NCBI GenBank assembly: GCA_013140805.1
Contig: JABFRW010000078.1
Location: 1 to 37,259, forward strand
Direction: 5' to 3'
DNA: 37,259 bases
From: Candidatus Eisenbacteria bacterium
Lineage (GTDB): Bacteria; Eisenbacteria; RBG-16-71-46
The notes under the pieces were generated by a model that was given only the letters and a program-made list of their open reading frames with translations, searched no databases and was not told where the DNA came from. The position numbers were made by a program, and so were the translations under genes. The stretch's first letter is position 1. Every line of letters starts with the position of its first letter. Positions 8,814-16,953 of this stretch are shown here, one piece after another.

Positions 8814-9923
8814 ATGATCCGAGTCCAGCCGAGCCTGCTCCCGTTACTCCTCTGCACGATCGCGACCCTGACCGGCTGTGCTGGAAAGCGCGAGGCCCGC
8901 AAGCCGCGCGTCCCGGTCACGATCGCGGTCGCGGAGCAGCGAGCCATGCCGTTCGCCCTGCGAGCCACCGGCACGGTCGAGGCCATCCGCACCGCCGACG
9001 TCGGCTCTCAGGTCGGCGGGGTGCTGCAGCGCGTCACCTTCCGCGAAGGCGACGAGGTGCGCGAGGGGCAGCCGCTCTTCCAGCTCGACGCGCGTCCGTT
9101 TCGCGCGGCGCTCGACCAGGCACGCTCGGCCCTGCAGCGCGACCGGGCCCAGGCGCTGATCGCACACTCGAACGGCGAGCGAGCGCGCGCGATGTTCGAC
9201 CAGCAGTTCATCTCGCAGGCGGAATGGGATCAGGCGCGCGCCACCGCCGAAACCTGGGCTGCGACCGTGCTCGCCGACTCGGCCGCGGTGCAGACCGCGC
9301 GACTCAACCTCGAGTTCGCGACCATCCGGGCTCCGATCGGCGGCCGCACCGGCCGACTGCTCGTGCATCAGGGTGATCTGGTGCGCGCCGCCACCAGTGA
9401 GCCGCTGGTCACGATCAACCAGACCCGACCGGTCCGCGTGGCGTTCACGGTCCCGGAAGATGCCGTCGCCGTCGTGCAGCGTCATCGCAACCAGAACCCG
9501 CGCGTCACGGCGCGCTTCTCGGCCGCCGACACTGTCGCGATCGCCGGAACGCTGGCGTTCGTCGACAACGCGCTCGATCCCAACAGCGGCACGCTGCTGC
9601 TCAAGGGCGAGTTTCCGAATACCGACCAGCGCCTGATGCCCGGCCAGTTCGTCGACGTGGAGCTGGTGCTGTTCGACCAGAACGACGCAATCGTGGTGCC
9701 CGAGACCGCGGTCACCCGCGGCCAACAGGGCAGCTTCGTCTACGTCATGGCGAAGGACTCGACGGTCGCCACCCGGCCGATCACGGTGAGCCGCAACGTC
9801 GGGCTTCTGACCATCGTCGACTCCGGACTCGAGGCCGGTGAGATCGTGGTGACCGACGGACAGCTGCGGCTCTCGCCCGGCGCCCGGGTGATGGTCCGCA
9901 GTGAGTCGGGAAGCAAGCCATGA
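8814..9923 (+). CDS. RND efflux periplasmic adaptor lipoprotein (MdtA/AcrA-like)
   Basis: A 369-residue membrane-fusion protein that links an inner-membrane RND pump to an outer-membrane channel. The N-terminus is a lipoprotein signal ending in the lipobox LTGC, with Cys22 as the lipidation site. Domain order is typical: biotinyl-lipoyl-like segment (TADVGSQVGGVLQRVTFREG), a helical hairpin around residues 95-155, the returning lipoyl half (LEFATIRAPIGGRTGRLLVH), a beta-barrel domain (VRVAFTVPEDAVAVV), and a membrane-proximal domain ending in LRLSPGARVMV. Length is normal for the family. Its TGA overlaps the ATG of the pump gene (ATGA), so the two are translationally coupled. The RBS is weak. 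No outer-membrane factor gene is adjacent. Confidence 0.95.
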   Translation: MIRVQPSLLPLLLCTIATLTGCAGKREARKPRVPVTIAVAEQRAMPFALRATGTVEAIRTADVGSQVGGVLQRVTFREGDEVREGQPLFQLDARPFRAALDQARSALQRDRAQALIAHSNGERARAMFDQQFISQAEWDQARATAETWAATVLADSAAVQTARLNLEFATIRAPIGGRTGRLLVHQGDLVRAATSEPLVTINQTRPVRVAFTVPEDAVAVVQRHRNQNPRVTARFSAADTVAIAGTLAFVDNALDPNSGTLLLKGEFPNTDQRLMPGQFVDVELVLFDQNDAIVVPETAVTRGQQGSFVYVMAKDSTVATRPITVSRNVGLLTIVDSGLEAGEIVVTDGQLRLSPGARVMVRSESGSKP

Positions 9924-12900
9924 ACCTGTCCCGGATCTGGATCGAGCGACCGGTCATGACCACGCTGGTCATGATCGGGATCCTGCTGTTCGGCGCCGCC
10001 GCCTACACGCAGCTTCCGGTCAGCGACCTTCCGAACGTCGATTATCCGGTGATCTCGGTCAGCGCGTCGCTGCCGGGCGCCTCGCCCGAGACCATGGCTT
10101 CGGCAGTCGCGACCCCGCTCGAGAAGCAGTTCACCACCATCGCCGGACTCGACGCGATGACCTCGTCGAGCAACCAGGGCCAGACCAGCATTACGTTGCA
10201 GTTCTCGCTGGCGCGCAACATCGACGCGGCCGCGCAGGACGTGCAGTCGGCGATCGCCAAGACGCTGCGCTCGTTGCCGACCGGAATCACGCCGCCCTCG
10301 TATCAGAAGGTCAATCCCGCCGATCAGCCGATCCTGTTCCTGTCGCTGACCTCGCCGCAGCTGCCGCTCTCGCAGCTCAACGAGTATGCCGAGAACACGC
10401 TCGCACAGCGCATGTCGATGGTGGCGGGCGTGGCGCAGGTGTCGGTGTTCGGCGCGCAGAAGTACGCGGTCCGCATCCAGCTCGACCCGCGCGCGCTGTC
10501 GTCGCGCGGCATTCCGATCAGCGCGGTGACCGCCGCGATCGACGCGGCGAACGTGAACCTGCCGACCGGGATCCTGTGGGGACCGAACAAGACCACCACG
10601 ATCGAGAGCAACGGACAGCTTCAGACCGCCGCGGCGTTCGGCCAGATCGTGATCGCTTACCGCGGTGGCGCGCCGGTGCGGCTGCGAGACCTCGGCATCG
10701 TGAAGGACGACGTGCAGAACAATCGTGTCGCGAGCTGGTACCGGAGCCAGCGTTCGATCACGCTCGCGGTCCAGCGGCAGCCCGGCACCAACACGGTCGC
10801 GGTGGCGGATGGCGTCAAGGCACTGATCGATCGGCTGCGCCCGCAGCTGCCGGCCTCGGTCGAGATCCACACCATCTACGACCGCTCGGAGTCGATCCGC
10901 CACTCGGTGCGCGACGTTCAATTCACGCTGCTGCTCACGCTCGTGCTGGTGGTGCTGGTGATCTTCCTGTTCCTGCGCAACCTGCCCGCCACCGTGATCC
11001 CGAGTCTGGCACTCCCGCTCTCGATCGTCGGCACGTTCGCCGCCATGAAGCTGCTCGGCTTCAGCCTCGACATCCTGTCGCTCATGGCGCTCACCCTCGC
11101 GGTCGGATTCGTCGTCGACGACGCGATCGTGATGCTCGAGAACATTCACCGGCACATCGAGATGGGCAAGACACCCATGCAGGCCGCGTTCGACGGCTCC
11201 CGGGAGATCGGCTTCACGATCCTGTCGATGACCGTCTCGCTGGTGGCGGTCTTCATTCCGGTGTTGTTCATGGGCGGGCTGCTCGGCCGGCTGTTCCACG
11301 AATTCGCGATCACGATCAGCGTCGCGATCCTGGTCTCGGGCGTGGTGTCGCTCACGCTCACCCCGATGCTGTGCAGCCGCTTCCTGCACCACGAAGGCGC
11401 GGTGCAGCACGGCCGTGCCTACCTGGCGATCGAGAGCGCGTACGAGCGTTCACTGGGGTTCTACGAGCGCACACTGCGCTGGGTCATGAACCACAGACGA
11501 ACGGCGCTGGTGTTCTCGCTCGGCATCCTGGTCGGCACGGTGGTGCTGTTTCGCGTGGTGCCGAAAGCGTTCATCCCCAGCGAGGACACCGGCCGCATCA
11601 CCGCCAGCACCGAGTCCGCCGAAGGCACCTCGTTCGAGAGCATGGTCACGCATCAGCGGGCGGTCGCCGAGGTGGTGAGCAACGACCCGAACGTCGAGAT
11701 GTTCATGTCATCGGTCGCCGGCGGTGGAGGCGGCTCGTCCTCGAACCAGGGGCGTCTCATCATTCGGCTCAAGCCGCGCGACCAGCGCAAGCTCTCGGCC
11801 GACGAGGTCATCCGCGAGCTGCAACCCAAGCTCGCACGGGTTCCCGGCATCCGCGTGTTTCTGCAGAACCCCCCGGTCATCAACGTCGGAGGTCGCCAGT
11901 CGAAGAGCCAGTACCAGTTCACGCTCACGGGGCCCGACGTGACGTCGCTCTACGAGTCGTCGAACGCGCTGCTGGCGCGACTGGTCGATCAGCCGCTGCT
12001 CGCCGACGTCACCAGCGACCTGCAGATCAAGAACCCGCAGGTCCAGGTCGAGATCGATCGCGAGCGGGCATCTTCGCTCGGAGTGTCGGCCGAACAGATC
12101 GAACGAACGCTCTACGACGCGTACGGCTCGCGCCAGGTCTCCACCATCTACACCGCGAGCGACCAGTACTGGGTGCTCATGGAGCTGCTGCCCGAATATC
12201 AGCGCGACATGTCGGCGCTCCAGAATCTCTACGTCGAAGGACGCGACGGCGGACTGGTGCCGCTGTCCGCGGTTGCGAAGCTCGCGCCCGCACTCGGACC
12301 GCTGAGCGTGAATCATCAGGGGCAGGTGCCGGCGGTGACGCTGTCCTTCAATCTGGCGCCGGGGGCCTCGCTCGGAGCCGCGGTCGGAGCGGTCGAGCAC
12401 GAGGCCCGCGAGGCTCTGCCGGCCAGCATCAGCACCAGCTTCGGCGGTACCGCGCAGGTCTTCCAGTCGAGCCAGCAGGGGTTGCTGTGGCTGCTGCTGC
12501 TCGCCGTGCTGGTGATCTACCTGGTGCTCGGCATCCTGTACGAGAGCTTCATCCACCCGCTCACGATTCTGTCGGGACTTCCGTTCGCCGGCTTCGGCGC
12601 GCTACTCACGCTGCTGCTGTTCCGGGCCGATCTCAGCATCTACGCGTTCGTCGGCATCATCATGCTGATCGGGCTGGTGAAGAAGAACGCGATCATGATG
12701 ATCGACTTCGCACTCGAAGCGGAGCGCGAACACGGCAAGACCCCGCGCGACGCGATCATCGAGGCGTGCCTGGTGCGGTTTCGGCCCATCATGATGACGA
12801 CCCTGGCGGCACTCATGGGCACGCTGCCGATCGCGTTCGGGATTGGAGCCGGCGCCGAAGCCCGCCAGCCACTCGGGCTCGCGGTGGTCGGAGGTCTCGC

Positions 12901-13045
12901 GTTCTCGCAGATCGTCACGCTCTACGTGACGCCGGTGTTCTACACCTATCTCGACGAGTTGCAGGCGCGCTTCAGGCGCCGTCGCCGGCTCGCCGCGGTG
13001 CCGGCGGCCGGGAGCCAGGCATCGGTGGCCGCCGCCGGCGACTGA
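9920..13045 (+). CDS. RND multidrug efflux inner-membrane transporter (HAE1, MdtB/MdtC/AcrB-like)
   Basis: A 1041-residue proton-driven RND transporter expected to form trimers and export hydrophobic or amphiphilic compounds through the adaptor encoded just upstream. The N-terminus MNLSRIWIERPVMTTLVMIG and LPVSDLPNVDYPVISVSASL are hallmark HAE1 sequences closest in style to MdtB/MdtC. Proton-relay residues are present: two aspartates in VGFVVDDAIVMLENIH (about D400, D401) and a lysine in LIGLVKKNAIMMIDFALE (about K921/K922). Two large periplasmic loops and twelve membrane segments are in the usual order, and the length is full. A Gly/Ser-rich loop (AGGGGGSSSNQG) lies in the second porter region. 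The substrate is unknown. The gene ends in a hairpin shared with the convergent kinase gene. Confidence 0.96.
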   Translation: MNLSRIWIERPVMTTLVMIGILLFGAAAYTQLPVSDLPNVDYPVISVSASLPGASPETMASAVATPLEKQFTTIAGLDAMTSSSNQGQTSITLQFSLARNIDAAAQDVQSAIAKTLRSLPTGITPPSYQKVNPADQPILFLSLTSPQLPLSQLNEYAENTLAQRMSMVAGVAQVSVFGAQKYAVRIQLDPRALSSRGIPISAVTAAIDAANVNLPTGILWGPNKTTTIESNGQLQTAAAFGQIVIAYRGGAPVRLRDLGIVKDDVQNNRVASWYRSQRSITLAVQRQPGTNTVAVADGVKALIDRLRPQLPASVEIHTIYDRSESIRHSVRDVQFTLLLTLVLVVLVIFLFLRNLPATVIPSLALPLSIVGTFAAMKLLGFSLDILSLMALTLAVGFVVDDAIVMLENIHRHIEMGKTPMQAAFDGSREIGFTILSMTVSLVAVFIPVLFMGGLLGRLFHEFAITISVAILVSGVVSLTLTPMLCSRFLHHEGAVQHGRAYLAIESAYERSLGFYERTLRWVMNHRRTALVFSLGILVGTVVLFRVVPKAFIPSEDTGRITASTESAEGTSFESMVTHQRAVAEVVSNDPNVEMFMSSVAGGGGGSSSNQGRLIIRLKPRDQRKLSADEVIRELQPKLARVPGIRVFLQNPPVINVGGRQSKSQYQFTLTGPDVTSLYESSNALLARLVDQPLLADVTSDLQIKNPQVQVEIDRERASSLGVSAEQIERTLYDAYGSRQVSTIYTASDQYWVLMELLPEYQRDMSALQNLYVEGRDGGLVPLSAVAKLAPALGPLSVNHQGQVPAVTLSFNLAPGASLGAAVGAVEHEAREALPASISTSFGGTAQVFQSSQQGLLWLLLLAVLVIYLVLGILYESFIHPLTILSGLPFAGFGALLTLLLFRADLSIYAFVGIIMLIGLVKKNAIMMIDFALEAEREHGKTPRDAIIEACLVRFRPIMMTTLAALMGTLPIAFGIGAGAEARQPLGLAVVGGLAFSQIVTLYVTPVFYTYLDELQARFRRRRRLAAVPAAGSQASVAAAGD

Positions 13046-13053
13046 CGCCGGCG
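13033..13053. terminator. GC-rich hairpin at the pump stop codon
   Basis: Two copies of the self-complementary 8-mer CGCCGGCG flank a 5-nt loop containing the TGA stop of the pump gene. The gap to the convergent kinase gene is only 13 bp. There is no T tract, so termination is uncertain, but the placement suits a bidirectional terminator. Confidence 0.4.
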
Positions 13054-13058
13054 CTCCG

Positions 13059-15716
13059 CTACCTGGCCGCCGCCTCGTCCTTCTCGAGTTCGGCGCGAAA
13101 CTTCGCGGCCTTCTCGGGCTCGCGCAGCGCTTCGTAGTCCGCCACCAGGTCCTTGCGAGCGTTCTGCAGCCAGCTCACCGCGGGATCCGCCTGCCGGGTG
13201 ACGATCTCGTAGCCCGCCAGCGTCGACTGCTCGGCCTCGCGGTGACGCGCCTGCCGCAGCAGTGCGCGCCCCAGCTTGATGCGCGCGATCCCGATGTACA
13301 GATGATCGGCGGGCAGCGTCTCGCCGTAGCGATCGAGCGCCTCGCGATAGGTCCGCTCGGCGCCGCGGAAGTCCTTGCGCTCCATGTAGACGCTGCCGAG
13401 ATTCGCGAGCGCGATCCCGATCAGCTGATGCTTGTCGCCGTAAGCCGCATGATAGATGTCGATCATGCGCCGGAACGAAGATTCGGCGAGCTCGAGCCGC
13501 TTGTCGGCCAGTGCCGCGTTTCCGATCTCATTGAGCGTCGAGGCGACGCTCGGGTGGTGCGGGCCGTAGACCCGTTCGCGGATCGCGAGCGCGCGCTGAA
13601 GCAGCCCCGCCGCCTCATCGCGCCGATTCTGCGGGATGAGCACGCGGCCGACCATGGTGAGCGTGGCCGCGGTCTCGAAGTGGTCCTCGCCGAACCACCC
13701 GCGATAGATCTGCAGTGCTTCGCGGAACAGGCTCTCGGCGGCCGCGTAGTGTCCCCACTCCTGCTGGATCGCGCCGAGGTTGATGAGATCGCTCGCCACG
13801 TTCGGGTGATGCGTGCCGTGTGCCGCGAGGTCGAGCGCCAGCACGCGCCGATTCAGCGAGTCGGAGGCCTCGTAGTGGCCCGCGTAGTAGTGGCAGTTCG
13901 CGAGCTCGGTGAGCGCCGCGGTGCGCTCCGGAACCGGGAGCTTGCCCAGCGAGTCGAGACGCACCACGGCGGTCAGCACCTGAATCGCCTGCGCGTAGTC
14001 GCCCGCGATGTCGAGCAGCTGACCGAGTGCCGTCGAAGCCCGCGCCTCGGCCAGTTCGGCGCCGGGGCCACCGCGCCGGCTGCGCTCGATCGCATCGCGC
14101 ACCAGCCGATCGGCCTCTTCGAAGCGCGATTGATCGGCACGCAGCAGTCCGAGCGCCGTGAGACTCCTCGCCACGTCGGCGTTCGAGGACCCGCGAGCCG
14201 CATGGCGCATCGTGAGCGCGGTCTGCAGCAGCGAATCGGCGCGGTCCAGGCGCCCGAGCTTGTGATAGATGCCGCCCAGATTCTGGAACAACTCGGCCTG
14301 CACTTCCGGCTCTTCATTGAGCGCGTTCGCTTCCCGCACACCGCGATCCAGCAGGCTCACGACCCTCAAAGTGTCCGAGGGGCCCGCATCCGGGTCGCCG
14401 CCCGCGAACAGCTGACTCATGAACTGCTGAATGCGCCGCGTCCGGTCGGCTTCGGCGATCGCCACGTTGCGGGCGGTGGTGAGTCGCAGGGTGTAAAACG
14501 TCACCAGCCCGACGATCGCGATCGTCACCAGCGCCGCCGCGGCCAACGGCGCCGCATGGCGACGCACGAACTTCGAGGCCCGATAACCCCACGAGTCGGC
14601 GCGCGCCTCGAGCGGCTCGCCGCGCAGGTAGTGATCGAGGTCGCGGATCAGCGAATCCACGGTCCGGTAGCGGCGCGCCGGGTCCTTCTGCATCGCGGTG
14701 AGACACAGCACGTCGAGATCGGCCCACTCGGCGCCGCCGACCGAGCCGACCGGGCGCGCTCCGGCGCTGCGCTCAGCCGCGCGCGCGACCGCCGAGGGCC
14801 GCTCGGGCTGCTGCTCGAGGACGATGCGGTCGATCTCGAGCGGGGTGCGGTTCTCGAAGTCGAATGGCGGCCGACCGGCGAGCAGCTCGTAGAGCACGAC
14901 GCCGAGCGCGTAGACGTCGGTGTGAACTCCGAGCCCGGTGCCGCGGATCTGTTCGGGAGCCGCGTAGGCGGGCGTCATGAGTCGAGCTTCGGTTCGCGTC
15001 CGCTGTGCTTCGCTGCCGGCCGCCTCGAGCGGCTTCGCGATGCCGAAGTCGAGCAGCTTCACCTGCCCGCCTTCCTTGACCAGGATGTTCGAAGGCTTGA
15101 GATCCCGATGGATCACGGCGTGCTGATGTGCGTGAAGGACCGCCTCGCACACCGAGCGGAACAACTCGAGCCGCCGCGGAATCGAACACCGATGCTCATC
15201 GCAGTAGCGTCCGAGCGGCAGCCCCTCGACGTACTCCATCACGAACCACGGCGTCCCTTCGGGCAACGTGCCCGCGTCGTAGAGCCGTGCGATCGCCGGA
15301 TGATCGAGCTGCGCCAGGGTGCGCTGTTCGCTCGCAAACCGCGCGCGGCGCGCCGGCGAAAGCCACGCATCGCGCAGCAGCTTGATCGCGACCTGATTCT
15401 TGAGGTCGGGCCGCTCGGCCAGATACACCACGCCCATGCCGCCCTCGCCGAGCAGCTCGAGCAGACGGTAAGGGCCCAGCGCGCGCGGCAACACGGGCGG
15501 CGCATCGGCGGCCAGCACGCGGTCTGCGAGCTGCGCCAGATCGCGACTCAGCAGCGAGTCGTCGGTGGTGTCCTCGTCGGCCATGCGCAGAACTTCATCG
15601 ATCAGCGCCGAATCACCGCCGCACGCGGCCTCGAGGTGCGCGCGACGCTCGGTCGCCGGCAGGTCGGCCACCTCGTGGAAGAGTTCCTGAATGCGTTCCC
15701 AGCGACTCGCGTCCAT
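13059..15716 (-). CDS. Membrane-anchored Ser/Thr protein kinase with TPR repeats (PknB-like)
   Basis: An 885-residue Hanks-type kinase. Residues 1-80 form a short helical leader typical of kinases paired with ECF sigma factors. The kinase domain (about 83-365) has the glycine loop GEGGMGVVY, the ATP-binding lysine in VAIKLL (K112), HRDLKPSN (203-210), DFG (223-225) and an APE motif, so it should be active. One transmembrane helix follows (about 388-410, LAAAALVTIAIVGLVTFYTL). The extracytoplasmic remainder is a run of roughly nine to ten TPR units, such as LFREALQIYRGWFGEDH and LQRALAIRERVYGPHHPSV, likely a sensor or docking domain. It starts 36 bp after the stop of the sigma-factor gene and is surely in the same operon. 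Its signal and targets are unknown. Confidence 0.95.
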   Translation of the reverse strand: MDASRWERIQELFHEVADLPATERRAHLEAACGGDSALIDEVLRMADEDTTDDSLLSRDLAQLADRVLAADAPPVLPRALGPYRLLELLGEGGMGVVYLAERPDLKNQVAIKLLRDAWLSPARRARFASEQRTLAQLDHPAIARLYDAGTLPEGTPWFVMEYVEGLPLGRYCDEHRCSIPRRLELFRSVCEAVLHAHQHAVIHRDLKPSNILVKEGGQVKLLDFGIAKPLEAAGSEAQRTRTEARLMTPAYAAPEQIRGTGLGVHTDVYALGVVLYELLAGRPPFDFENRTPLEIDRIVLEQQPERPSAVARAAERSAGARPVGSVGGAEWADLDVLCLTAMQKDPARRYRTVDSLIRDLDHYLRGEPLEARADSWGYRASKFVRRHAAPLAAAALVTIAIVGLVTFYTLRLTTARNVAIAEADRTRRIQQFMSQLFAGGDPDAGPSDTLRVVSLLDRGVREANALNEEPEVQAELFQNLGGIYHKLGRLDRADSLLQTALTMRHAARGSSNADVARSLTALGLLRADQSRFEEADRLVRDAIERSRRGGPGAELAEARASTALGQLLDIAGDYAQAIQVLTAVVRLDSLGKLPVPERTAALTELANCHYYAGHYEASDSLNRRVLALDLAAHGTHHPNVASDLINLGAIQQEWGHYAAAESLFREALQIYRGWFGEDHFETAATLTMVGRVLIPQNRRDEAAGLLQRALAIRERVYGPHHPSVASTLNEIGNAALADKRLELAESSFRRMIDIYHAAYGDKHQLIGIALANLGSVYMERKDFRGAERTYREALDRYGETLPADHLYIGIARIKLGRALLRQARHREAEQSTLAGYEIVTRQADPAVSWLQNARKDLVADYEALREPEKAAKFRAELEKDEAAAR

Positions 15717-15752
15717 TTCAGAATCCAGTCCGGAGAGTTCGGGCGCCGTCGC

Positions 15753-16334
15753 TCAGTCCGCGCGGCGCAATGCCTGGGACAGCCACGCCTTGGCCGCGCG
15801 CCAGTCGCGCAGCACCGTGGCTTCGGAGATTCCCAGCATCTCGGCGGTCTCGGGGATGTCGAGCCCACCGAAGAATCGAATCTCGACCATCTGGGCCTGC
15901 CGGGGGTGCAGGCGCGCCAGTTCGTCGAGTGCCTCGTGCAAACCGATCAGATCCTCGGCCCATCGGGCGCCGTCGCCTGCGGCGTCATCGAACGTCACGA
16001 GCGGCGTGCCGGGTCCACCCCGCTTGGCGGCATGGCGCCGACGCGCGGCATCGACCAGCACCTGCCGCATGGCGCGGGCCGCGATGCGCTTGAAGTGCAG
16101 ATGCGAGGTGCGAGCCACCGACGGAGTTCCGGCGAGCTTGAGCCATGCTTCGTTCACGAGTGCGGTGGGGCTCAGCGTGGCGCTGGGTTCGTTGCGCCGC
16201 ACGCTCGAAGCGAGCCGTCGCAGCTCCTCGTATGCGGCGCTGAACACATCGTCGAGCTCGGTGCGGCCGGCCGCCGCATCGCGCGGGGAACCGGCGCCCG
16301 GGATGCTCGGTGCTCGGAGGCTTCGCAGGCTCAT
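15753..16334 (-). CDS. ECF-type RNA polymerase sigma factor (kinase-associated)
   Basis: A 193-residue ECF sigma factor. Region 2 is seen in FSAAYEELRRLASSVRR and ALVNEAWLKLA, and region 4 in the helix-turn-helix DIPETAEMLGISEATVLRDW. The segment HFKRIAARAMRQVLVDAARR is characteristic of the Planctomycete/Acidobacterial ECF subgroup that typically lies beside Ser/Thr kinase-TPR genes, as here, and usually has no separate anti-sigma factor. The ATG at 16334 gives a normal length; a TTG nine codons upstream is less likely. It is the first gene of the sigma-kinase operon. Phosphorylation by the kinase is a reasonable inference from related systems, not visible in the sequence. Confidence 0.93.
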   Translation of the reverse strand: MSLRSLRAPSIPGAGSPRDAAAGRTELDDVFSAAYEELRRLASSVRRNEPSATLSPTALVNEAWLKLAGTPSVARTSHLHFKRIAARAMRQVLVDAARRRHAAKRGGPGTPLVTFDDAAGDGARWAEDLIGLHEALDELARLHPRQAQMVEIRFFGGLDIPETAEMLGISEATVLRDWRAAKAWLSQALRRAD

Positions 16335-16394
16335 GACGGTATTTCCGGCGGTTCGACGCAATGGGGGTCGGGGATGGGGCGAGAGTCGGCCACG

Positions 16395-16400
16395 AGTATA
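16395..16400 (-). promoter_or_regulatory. Possible -10 element (TATACT) upstream of the sigma-factor gene
   Basis: On the minus strand, TATACT matches the bacterial -10 consensus at five of six positions and is striking in such GC-rich DNA. It lies about 60 nt before the sigma-factor ATG in the 121-bp divergent gap. The hexamer 17 nt upstream does not resemble TTGACA, so this is a partial match only. Confidence 0.35.
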
Positions 16401-16455
16401 CGGCAGCCATCGCGCCTCCCGGGATCGGAATTCACTGCTTCATGGAGAGTCGGCG

Positions 16456-16818
16456 ATGGAACCCCGCTTCCAGAGGGACTACCGAGTGGCTCGGGAGCGC
16501 GACGGAACGCTGGTGCTGTCCTACGCGGTGGGTCGGCTCGGGGCGCTCATGGGTCGGCTGCTCGGCCGCCGGGAACGCATCGCGATCCGCCCCGGCGAGG
16601 GCTTGATCTGCGCCGGAGCGCGGCTCGCGTTCGGTGACATCGAGGAGATCGGCGTGTTCACAGACGAGTCGAGCGCACGCCGCGCTTCGGACCCGACCTC
16701 CTACGTTTTCGCGCACTGGCGCGGCCGCCGCGTCTCGATCACCCGCCGCATGCCGTACGGACGCGCCGAGGCGATCCGACGCGAGATCGTTGCGTGCTCC
16801 GGCCACTCGTGGCGTTGA
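16456..16818 (+). CDS. Small soluble protein of unknown function, 120 residues
   Basis: Not recognised. The ATG at 16456 is preceded by GGAGAG (16444-16449). The product is basic, with alternating strands such as GTLVLSYAV, RIAIRPGEGLICAG, EEIGVFTD and YVFAHWRGRRVSITRRM, followed by a C-terminal helix (GRAEAIRREIVACS). This beta-rich pattern with a terminal helix recalls PH-like folds, but that is only an impression. No signal peptide or clear membrane helix is present. It lies between the divergent sigma-factor gene and the collinear translocase-like gene, whose candidate promoter overlaps this gene's stop codon. Confidence 0.65.
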   Translation: MEPRFQRDYRVARERDGTLVLSYAVGRLGALMGRLLGRRERIAIRPGEGLICAGARLAFGDIEEIGVFTDESSARRASDPTSYVFAHWRGRRVSITRRMPYGRAEAIRREIVACSGHSWR

Positions 16819-16843
16819 TCGCCTCGACGCCGGCGGGTAGGCT
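16815..16843 (+). promoter_or_regulatory. Candidate sigma70-type promoter for the translocase-like gene
   Basis: TTGATC at 16815-16820 (overlapping the stop codon of the small gene) and TAGGCT at 16838-16843 are separated by exactly 17 bp. That is 4/6 to the -35 consensus, plus a TAnnnT -10 as is common in GC-rich genomes. Transcription would begin near 16850, about 100 nt before the ATG at 16954. Confidence 0.4.
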
Positions 16844-16953
16844 GCGTCGCTCGTCACGTCCCGGGGCGCACCGAACGCTCAGACGCGCCCACACATCGCG
16901 GGGGTCGCACGCTCGATCCGTCGGAGACTCGAAGCCTCCACTCCCTGACCCGC

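Noticed and set aside
9901-13137. A 1078-codon plus-strand frame overlapping the RND pump gene
   Set aside because: It is the out-of-frame shadow of the pump gene, full of Arg, Ala and Gly, with no recognisable motif.
13242-16637. A 1131-codon open frame on the plus strand, opposite the kinase and sigma-factor genes
   Set aside because: Its product is Arg/Gly/His-rich and low complexity, and it lies antisense to two firmly identified genes. In very GC-rich DNA the complementary frame is often stop-free.
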